The translations under genes and the position numbers were made by a program. Shown in pieces: positions 1 through 5,415 of a stretch of DNA of 7,229 bases. The number at the start of each line of letters is the position of its first letter. Within the stretch, counting starts at the first letter, position 1. The DNA lies in contig CAYSCH010000447.1 in assembly GCA_964429355.1 (NCBI GenBank), positions 1-7,229 of the forward strand, in the 5' to 3' direction. The stretch comes from JAAYAY01 sp964429355. GTDB taxonomy: Bacteria > Planctomycetota > Planctomycetia > Pirellulales > Thermoguttaceae. The notes under the pieces are model-generated. The model was given only the letters and a program-made list of their open reading frames with translations, was not told where the DNA came from and ran no database searches.

Positions 1-1
1 G

Positions 2-58
2 GCCGTGGGGCAAGGGGAAGCCGCCGAAACCGATTCCAAGTGTGATGCGAAGAGCTAA
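2..58 (+). CDS. possible 3' end of an upstream gene (18 codons and stop)
   Basis: A plus-strand frame is open from the left edge and ends with TAA at 56-58, giving a tail of 18 residues ending CDAKS. It would converge on ltaE, with the two stop codons overlapping by about 3 bases (the ltaE TAG is the complement of 55-57). A neighbouring frame starting at base 3 also stays open, to a TGA near base 95, so the choice of frame is not certain. The fragment is too short to assign any family, and it could be non-coding. Confidence 0.25.
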   Translation, partial: AVGQGEAAETDSKCDAKS

Positions 59-1098
59 GACCGGCGGCAGAGTTCCTTGAGCACCGCCACGGCGCGATCG
101 GCGTCGTCCGCCGAAACATCCAGATGCGTCACCGCCCGGATCGTCTGCTTGGCCGTCGGCAGCATCAGGACACCGTGTTCCCGCAGCCGATCGCAGAACT
201 CGGCTGCAGTGCCCAGGCGTTCCTTCACCCGGAAGAAAAGCAGGTTCGTGTCGATCTGGTCGGGAGTCAGCCGGAGTTCCTCGATGTCCGCAATCCCGGC
301 CGCCAATCGCCTCGCGCACTGGTGGTCGAGTGCCAGACGTTCCACATGGTTTTCCAATGCATAGAGGGCGCCGGCGGCCGTCACTCCGCACTGCCGCATT
401 CCTCCGCCAAGCACCTTCCGATGGCGCAGCGCCTCATCGATTAGCTCGCGAGAACCGGCAATGGCCGATCCGACCGGCGCTCCAAGCCCCTTGCTGAAGC
501 AGACGCTGACCGTGTCGAAATGGGCTGCCCAGCGAGGAGCTTCAATGCCGGTTGCCACGGAGGCGTTGAACAGCCGGGCTCCGTCGAGATGGGTCCTGAG
601 ACCGTTTTCGTGAGCCCAACGACAGATCCGCTCGACCGTCTCATAGGGCTGGATCCTACCGCCACCGCGATTGTGGGTGTTTTCCAGGCAGACCAGTCGC
701 GTCCGAACCTGGTGAGGATTGTCGGGCCGGATGAGCGACTTGATCTGGTCGAGTTCCATCACGCCATATTGGCCTTCGACCGTTCGGGCTGCAACGCCGC
801 TGAGCTGAGCGTAGCCCGCCTGTTCATAGTTGATGATGTGGCACCCGGCTTCACAAATCATCTCGTCGCCCGGCTTACAGTGCAGCCGGACTCCGATCAG
901 GTTGGTCATGGTGCCGGAAGGAGCATAGATTGCAGCCTCCTTCCCCAGCAGTTCGGCCACCTTCGCCTGGAGCCGGTTCGTGGTCGGGTCTTCCCCGAAG
1001 ACGTCATCTCCGACTTCTGCTGCGGCCATGGCAGCACGCATCGCCGGCGTGGGGCGAGTGACCGTATCGCTGCGGAAATCCATCAGTCTCTGTGTCAT
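55..1098 (-). CDS. ltaE: low-specificity L-threonine aldolase (PLP-dependent)
   Basis: This cytoplasmic pyridoxal-phosphate enzyme splits L-threonine and L-allo-threonine into glycine and acetaldehyde; family members also act on other beta-hydroxy amino acids. The product is 347 residues, close to the usual 330-350. Family landmarks are in order: the N-terminal FRSDTVTRPT (8-17), the cofactor phosphate-binding SGT (61-63), the ring-stacking His87 in CEAGCHIINYE, the LDGAR motif (171-175) with Asp172 for the pyridine nitrogen, the Schiff-base lysine Lys203 in CFSKGLGAPVGS, and Arg321 in RAVTHLDVS, the expected substrate-carboxylate contact. No key residue is missing. ATG at 1096-1098 has a modest AAAGG ribosome site about nine bases upstream; an internal ATG at codon 6 is an alternative. 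The gene is divergent from the 1795 gene across a 696-base gap, so it is probably transcribed alone. Family assignment is firm; substrate preference is known only by family. Confidence 0.95.
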   Translation of the reverse strand: MTQRLMDFRSDTVTRPTPAMRAAMAAAEVGDDVFGEDPTTNRLQAKVAELLGKEAAIYAPSGTMTNLIGVRLHCKPGDEMICEAGCHIINYEQAGYAQLSGVAARTVEGQYGVMELDQIKSLIRPDNPHQVRTRLVCLENTHNRGGGRIQPYETVERICRWAHENGLRTHLDGARLFNASVATGIEAPRWAAHFDTVSVCFSKGLGAPVGSAIAGSRELIDEALRHRKVLGGGMRQCGVTAAGALYALENHVERLALDHQCARRLAAGIADIEELRLTPDQIDTNLLFFRVKERLGTAAEFCDRLREHGVLMLPTAKQTIRAVTHLDVSADDADRAVAVLKELCRRS

Positions 1099-1129
1099 TC
1101 TTGTGGCCTTTCTGAAATCGCCGCATTCC

Positions 1130-1141
1130 CCGCCAAGGCGG
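1130..1141. repeat. short inverted repeat upstream of ltaE
   Basis: CCGCCAAGGCGG is two perfect 5-bp arms around a central AA. It lies in the ltaE 5' untranslated or promoter region, 32 bases before the start codon. It could be an operator half-site pair, a small RNA stem or chance in GC-rich DNA; no regulator is known for it. Confidence 0.25.
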
Positions 1142-1724
1142 CTCGCTATGCCGTAGTATGGCAGCCGGACAGAAAAAATCTACCGGGCGGCGTCGCAAAG
1201 CCTGGCCTCCGATGCGATCGTGAAACGGTCGAGCAGGCCCCCAGTTTCACAGCCCGCCGAACCGCAGCCGGCTTCCCCCGTCCCTCACACCAACCGCGAG
1301 GCTGCGCGAACGGCCCGAGCGAGTGAGTGTTGTCTACTCTGTAATCCAACGTTGTCTTACACGGAAAAAAGCGACCCTCGGCACATGTCACTTCTGGGAG
1401 ATCACCGGTCGATGCGTTGACCGTCGGAATACCGCCACCAGTGATTCGGCAAGCGTATCCCCACGTCTTCTACCCAACGGGGCGAGCAACTCATGATGAA
1501 CCACACGGAATCGAAGAACTTGCCGTCACCTCGACCGCAATCCAGGCAGGGCTCCGACCATGCTGACGCCCCACACGTCCACACCACAAGTCCGCACGGG
1601 CCACTGGCCGCGCCATTTCGATCCACAGCGATTGCGACCGAGCGACCATACCACCTGCTCCCTTACCTGCCCTCAGGGCCCTTCCAGTTCCCGCTCCTTG
1701 CGATGCCTCTCAGCGACTGATAGA

Positions 1725-1753
1725 TTGACATTGGAGAGACAAATGGGAAGATA
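1725..1753 (+). promoter_or_regulatory. candidate sigma70-type promoter for the 1795 gene
   Basis: A perfect -35 consensus, TTGACA, occupies 1725-1730. The best -10 candidates are GAAGAT at 1747-1752 (16-base spacer, three of six consensus positions) or the overlapping hexamers one or two bases further on. The site is about 40 bases upstream of the ATG at 1795, a sensible distance. The -10 element is poor, so only the -35 match and the position support the call. Confidence 0.25.
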
Positions 1754-1784
1754 GGCAATTCGATACCTCGCCGATTGAGGAACT

Positions 1785-1790
1785 GGAGGA
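1785..1790 (+). promoter_or_regulatory. ribosome binding site of the sugar-binding-domain gene
   Basis: GGAGGA lies four bases before the ATG at 1795. It is a strong Shine-Dalgarno match with rather short spacing. It supports that start, since the frame has no other upstream ATG after its last stop at 1726 and no internal Met until residue 160. Confidence 0.6.
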
Positions 1791-1794
1791 TGGT

Positions 1795-2970
1795 ATGGCA
1801 CGGGCCAGACGCTGGCATCCCGGGCAGGAAAGCGACGAACTGGTATTTTCCGTGTGCGACCGCTTCCTCCGTCAGTTGGGCAGCCAATTCGAGTCCGATG
1901 GAAGCGAGGGCGACAAGGAGCGCAAGGGGGCCGCTGCGGCGGTTGCTGAGTGGCTCAAAGAATACTATGGACGCGATGACCTCACCCGTGAGCGAATATA
2001 CCCCCTATTCTGGGAAGCCGTTCGCCGCCATTTCCTCTTTCTCCAGGCTCCGAGGGAGAAACGTCTGGCTGAGCGCCTCGCGGTACGATATCACCTGACG
2101 CCGTCCGAAGACGATTCGGTGATTCAGGTGGTCAATGCCAACGCCCAGGACGCCGCCCGCCATGTCACCAGCGCAACGGCTGACCTGGTTCTCGACCTGG
2201 TGGACCGGGTGATCGAGCGGCGCAAGGCGGAAGCCAAACCGGGCGATGACCCTGCTGCCGTGCATATTGGTATGGGCGCCGGATTCGCCACGATGATGGT
2301 AGCCAAGCGTCTGGCCGAACGGGTCCGATCAGACCTCGACTGTCCCCCGTTGGTTCTCCATGCCCTGTCGGCCGGTGGCTTCCTGGTCAACGAACCGCAG
2401 AAGGCCCCCATCACCTACTTCAGCTATTTTGAAGACACCTTCCCCAAAGTCGAATACGTCGCCCTGTTTACCGAGACCGTCGTGAGTCTCAAGGAGGACT
2501 ACGAACGGGTCAAGAGAGGTCCCGGGGTCCGCCGGTCTTTCGAACGTCGAAGTGAAATCGACATCATTGTCACCTCGCTGGCAGCGGCCAATCATGAACA
2601 CGGCCTGCTGGTGAAATTTCTCACGCACCTGATCGAGGAAGACGTTCTCAAGGCCGACGTGCTGGAGCAGATGTATGCGGCCGGATGGAAGGGTGACGTT
2701 CAGTTCCGACCCTATACCGACACCGGCCCTCTGATCGAGGAATGCCCGGTCCGGGCCGTCACCCTCTTCGAACTCGACGAGTTGGTCCAACTTGCCCGGA
2801 CTCCCGGCAAGTACGTTGTGTTGCTGGCCGGTCCCTGCGGTGAGTGTGGAAATCCGAAGGTCGAGGCTCTCCGGCCGCTCGTGGCAAATCCCGACTTGCG
2901 GCTCTGGACCCATCTGGTTACCGACGTCCAGACGGCCCAGGCCCTGGCGGCAATTGCCGATCGCAAGTAA
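1795..2970 (+). CDS. SorC-family sugar-binding-domain protein (probable transcriptional regulator)
   Basis: The 391-residue product carries the sugar-phosphate-binding domain found at the C-terminus of SorC/DeoR-type regulators. Matching landmarks in order: VHIGMGAGFATMM (156-168), corresponding to the family's 'iGwG.T' glycine-rich loop; DIIVTSLAAANHEHGLL (256-272), corresponding to 'iVtsLG....sgll'; GWKGDVQFRPYTDTG (297-311), corresponding to the 'GavGdi...f.D..G' segment; AGPCGECGNPK (345-355), where relatives have an 'AGG..K' turn; and LVTDVQTAQAL (374-384), the usual 'LvTDe.tA..l' end. Residues 45-105 resemble the region of the SorC winged helix (YYGRDDLTRERI, then WEAVRRHFLF), but the recognition helix is not clear. 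It is probably cytoplasmic, sensing a phosphorylated sugar. The next gene on the same strand is the sulfatase, whose GTG start at 3088 lies 117 bases after this stop. Domain assignment is good; DNA binding, ligand and targets are inferred. Confidence 0.8.
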   Translation: MARARRWHPGQESDELVFSVCDRFLRQLGSQFESDGSEGDKERKGAAAAVAEWLKEYYGRDDLTRERIYPLFWEAVRRHFLFLQAPREKRLAERLAVRYHLTPSEDDSVIQVVNANAQDAARHVTSATADLVLDLVDRVIERRKAEAKPGDDPAAVHIGMGAGFATMMVAKRLAERVRSDLDCPPLVLHALSAGGFLVNEPQKAPITYFSYFEDTFPKVEYVALFTETVVSLKEDYERVKRGPGVRRSFERRSEIDIIVTSLAAANHEHGLLVKFLTHLIEEDVLKADVLEQMYAAGWKGDVQFRPYTDTGPLIEECPVRAVTLFELDELVQLARTPGKYVVLLAGPCGECGNPKVEALRPLVANPDLRLWTHLVTDVQTAQALAAIADRK

Positions 2971-3074
2971 ATCGGGAAATCGCCGGTTCGCCACTTCTCC
3001 CGGGTCGTGCATCGATCACTGCCGTCGGCTACACTGGGCGAGGATTCGTTGCCGCTTGTCGTCCAGCCCAACCT

Positions 3075-3080
3075 GGGAGG
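3075..3080 (+). promoter_or_regulatory. ribosome binding site that fixes the sulfatase start at GTG 3088
   Basis: GGGAGG at 3075-3080 lies seven bases before GTG at 3088. This favours 3088 over an in-frame GTG at 3007, because translation from 3088 begins directly with a typical signal peptide. Confidence 0.75.
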
Positions 3081-3087
3081 TGTAACC

Positions 3088-4589
3088 GTGAATCTCCGCA
3101 CTCTGCCTGCCCAACTCCTGCTCGCCGTGATATGCGTTTCTGTCCTCTCTGCGACTGCCGTATCGGCNNNNNNNNNNTGCCGAATTTCGTGATCATCTAT
3201 ATCGACGACATGGGGTACGGCGACATCGGTCCCTTCGGCGCTGAGGGCTACCAGACCCCCAACCTCGACCGCATGGCCAACGAGGGACGGCGGTTTACCG
3301 ACTTCTACGTGACGCAGGCGGTCTGTTCCGCCTCGCGGGCCGGCCTGATCACTGGCTGCTACAACGTCCGTGTCGGTATCCTTGGCGCCCTCAGCCATAC
3401 CGCCAATCACGGGATCAGTTCTGACGAAATGACAATCGCCGACGTGGTCAAGCAGAAGGGCTACGCAACCGCCTGTTTCGGCAAATGGCACCTCGGACAT
3501 CATCCGAAGTTCCTGCCCACCCAACACGGATTTGACGAATACCTCGGCCTTCCCTATTCCAACGACATGTGGCCGGGGCACCCTACCGCCGGCAAAAACT
3601 ACCCGGATCTCCCGCTCATCGAAGGCTCCAAGGTCCTCGATGCCGATGTGACGGCCGACGATCAGAGCCAACTGACCACGCTCTACACCGACAAGGCGGT
3701 CGACTTCATCGGCCGCAACAAGGAAAAACCCTTCTTCCTCTACCTGCCCCACTCCATGGTTCACGTACCGCTCCACGTGTCCGACAAGTTTCGCGGCAAG
3801 AGCCAACGAGGATTGTTCGGCGACGTGGTGATGGAAGTCGACTGGTCCGTCGGACGAATCCTGGATGCGATTCGACAACACAAGCTCGAGAAGGATACGA
3901 TGGTAGTGTTCACGGCCGACAACGGTCCCTGGCTCAGTTACGGAGATCATGCCGGCACCGCCGGCCCCTTGCGCGAAGGTAAAGGCACGATGTTCGAGGG
4001 CGGATGTCGCGAGCCGACGGTGATGTGGTGGCCAGGCACGATTCCGGCCGGCTCTGTCTGTTCCACCCCAGCGATGACAATCGACCTGCTGCCCACGATT
4101 GCCGCGAGGATCGATGCACCGCTGCCCAAGAACAAGATCGACGGCAAAGACATCTGGCCCTTGATCGCCGGCCGGGAGGGCGCCGTAAGCCCCCACGAAG
4201 CCTATTTCTTCTACTACGGCTCCGAGCTTCACGCCATGCGGATGGGAAAATGGAAGCTTCATTTTCCCCATGGCTACCGAACGCTCTCCGGCCGAAAGGG
4301 CGGTACGGGAGGTCTCCCCGTCGAGTATGATCCGGTCAATATCGAACTGTCGTTGTTCGATCTGGAAACTGACATCGCCGAAACCCGTGATGTCAGGGAC
4401 CAGCATCCCGATGTGCTCGCTGCGATGAAAAAACTGGCCGCCGTGATGCGGAAGGATCTCGGCGACGGGAAGATGCAGGGAACGGGCCGGCGTCAGCCAG
4501 GGCGGCTCACTGAGGGCGATATCCGGTTCCATTGGCAACCGGGCAAGCCCAACGAGATAGAAGCACACGCCGGGCCAGCCGGAGAATGA
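3088..4589 (+). CDS. secreted arylsulfatase (formylglycine-type), interrupted by an assembly gap
   Basis: This enzyme hydrolyses sulfate esters, probably of a polysaccharide or glycosaminoglycan-like substrate, outside the cytoplasm. From GTG 3088 the first 27 codons form a signal peptide: MNLRT, a Leu/Val-rich core, then SATAVSA as a likely signal peptidase I site. Ten Ns follow at 3168-3177. The body resumes with PNFVIIYIDDMGYGD, containing the metal-binding Asp pair (3204-3209). The sulfatase signature is CSASR at 3324-3338, with the Cys that is oxidised to formylglycine. FGKWHLG (from 3477), the HVPLH motif, the metal-binding DNG (3918-3926) and EGGCREP follow as in arylsulfatase A-like (S1) enzymes. 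Length is about 500 residues, as usual. Leader and body lie in different frames as assembled, which I attribute to the wrong gap size and not to a real frameshift. No formylglycine-generating enzyme gene is in the window. About 26 residues follow the GRRQPGRL segment where I expect relatives to end. Substrate is unknown. Confidence 0.9.
3168..3177. other. assembly gap (10 N) inside the sulfatase gene
   Basis: Ten undetermined bases separate the signal peptide (codon phase of 3088) from the catalytic body (codon phase of 3180). The phases disagree by one base, so a uniform 10-N filler of arbitrary size is likely. The missing sequence should encode only a few residues between the signal peptidase site and PNFVII. 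Confidence 0.98.
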
Positions 4590-4850
4590 GTTCCCCTTTT
4601 CGTTCACGCTCTGCCGGGTGCCGAATCCTGTCACCCACGAAATGGCGGTCGGAAGGCTGAACTTGATGTTCCCCCCGGTACTCGAATCTTCCACCATTCC
4701 CGTGAAGATCGGAGCGTTGCCCTGTAATTGCACCTGACCGGCGCATTCGCTACAACCACACCCTTCTCCACTTGCAGAGGCACTTGGACGCCGGCGACAA
4801 GCTATAGTTGGTGTGCCGATCACACCGATCCTCCCAAGGGAGCGAACACT
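4590..4850. other. intergenic region between the sulfatase and the secreted small protein
   Basis: These 261 bases hold no convincing plus-strand gene. A weak 5-bp stem, GGGTG/CACCC at 4616-4620 and 4632-4636, follows the sulfatase stop but has no T-run, so it is a poor terminator. TATAGT at 4803-4808 is a good -10-like hexamer upstream of the next gene, but the nearest -35-like hexamer, TTGGAC at 4784-4789, is only 13 bases away. On the minus strand one frame here reads with a fairly protein-like composition, but it continues without a stop as the antisense of the sulfatase, so I do not call it a gene. Confidence 0.5.
4831..4842 (+). promoter_or_regulatory. ribosome binding site within a small inverted repeat
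   Basis: AAGGGAG at 4836-4842 lies eight bases before ATG 4851 and decides that start over an upstream in-frame ATG at 4728. The site is the right arm of CTCCCAAGGGAG. In RNA this could pair as CTCC/GGAG around a four-base loop and partly hide the ribosome site. The stem is short and its effect is a guess. Confidence 0.6.
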
Positions 4851-5342
4851 ATGAACCGATTCCTGATCGCCGCCTTGTTGACCGTTGTCGTTGCCGTGGC
4901 AACCAGTGCCGATGCGCAAACCTGGATGTTCCAGCCGGGAACCTATTCTGATCCCCAAAGTCTCCAGGCCTCGCAGTCCACAACGGCACCATCGGCGGGC
5001 GTTGCCAGGGCTCCGCAAGGTCCCCAGGCGGCCGGCTCCCCCGCTGGCCCCCGTGCCTATGCTACCTTCACCGAAACGCAGGCGGTCGCCGCCGCCAAGC
5101 TCGCCAAGCCGGCCTTCCATTGGGATCCGACCGGTGTTCGCGGCCGAATGATGCGATACCAGTCGTGGAGCCACCAAGAGGCGATCGAGGCAAACCGACT
5201 GCGGACCTACGGCCAGGGGGTTCGGGATGCGGTGGGAGCACCAATCTGGACCTGGAACGGAGTAGCCCCTCAACCCCTTCCGCGGATCGTCGCGCCGACG
5301 GAAACTGCGTCGGGGATGACAAAATCTGCTGCAACACCGTGA
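4851..5342 (+). CDS. secreted small protein of unknown family
   Basis: I do not recognise this 163-residue protein. Translation from ATG 4851 gives a clear signal peptide: MNRF, a hydrophobic core (4-18), then ADA (20-22) as a signal peptidase I site before Gln23. The mature part starts with TWMFQPGTY, passes through a Ser/Ala/Pro/Gln-rich low-complexity stretch (about 37-68), then a more ordered segment (about 72-142) rich in aromatic and basic residues, including AFHWDPTGVRGRMMRYQSW and GAPIWTWNG. There are no cysteines, no second membrane segment and no lipobox, so a periplasmic or exported soluble protein is expected. The frame extends 41 codons upstream to an ATG at 4728, but that would bury the signal peptide. 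The -10-like TATAGT at 4803 suggests its own promoter. It is separated from the next gene by 73 bases. No function can be offered. Confidence 0.75.
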   Translation: MNRFLIAALLTVVVAVATSADAQTWMFQPGTYSDPQSLQASQSTTAPSAGVARAPQGPQAAGSPAGPRAYATFTETQAVAAAKLAKPAFHWDPTGVRGRMMRYQSWSHQEAIEANRLRTYGQGVRDAVGAPIWTWNGVAPQPLPRIVAPTETASGMTKSAATP

Positions 5343-5370
5343 GGACCGCCGCAGACTCTGCTGTTGTGTT

Positions 5371-5392
5371 GCAGGACGGTGGTACATCCTGC
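5371..5392. repeat. inverted repeat between the two last genes
   Basis: GCAGGA (5371-5376) and TCCTGC (5387-5392) form a perfect 6-bp stem with a 10-base loop, 29 bases after the preceding stop codon. No T-run follows, so an intrinsic terminator is doubtful. It could instead be an operator or 5' untranslated stem for the 5416 gene. Confidence 0.3.
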
Positions 5393-5415
5393 GTGAGACA
5401 GGCAAATCGGGTCTA

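Larger units (their letters stand above)
1099..1794. other. long divergent intergenic region, no convincing gene
   Basis: These 696 bases separate ltaE (leftward) from the sugar-binding-domain gene (rightward) and should carry both promoters. Several frames of 60-80 codons exist here on both strands, but they overlap one another, are rich in Arg, Pro, Cys or Trp, lack clear ribosome sites and match no family I recognise. Local structures include the inverted repeat CCGCCAAGGCGG at 1130-1141, about 30 bases upstream of the ltaE start, a 5-bp stem CGGTC/GACCG at 1406-1410 and 1419-1423, and CTCAC/GTGAG arms around 1283-1327 enclosing a GC-rich stretch. I saw no tRNA-like T-loop, no insertion-sequence ends and no riboswitch I can name. 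A short hypothetical protein cannot be excluded. Confidence 0.5.

Noticed and set aside
520..1326. A 268-codon plus-strand frame opposite ltaE
   Set aside because: Antisense shadow of a clear threonine aldolase; no domain, no ribosome site, and it runs over the ltaE start into intergenic DNA.
1402..1626. A 74-codon minus-strand frame in the intergenic region
   Set aside because: Codon third positions are moderately GC-rich and it has several Trp and Cys residues, but there is no recognised motif, no good ribosome site and overlapping plus-strand frames of similar quality. Not supported enough to call.
3007..3087. An earlier in-frame GTG start at 3007 for the sulfatase
   Set aside because: It would add 27 residues before the signal peptide, and no ribosome site was evident, whereas GTG 3088 has GGGAGG at ideal spacing.
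3324..3338. Ala in place of Pro in the sulfatase signature CSASR as a sign of an inactive enzyme
   Set aside because: The family signature allows Pro or Ala at this position, and the modified Cys and the Arg are present.
2844..4589. A single 581-codon plus-strand frame as the sulfatase gene
   Set aside because: Its first part is an out-of-frame reading of the 3' end of the regulator gene, and it reaches the sulfatase only by reading through the Ns. The real start is GTG 3088 with a ribosome site and signal peptide in another frame.
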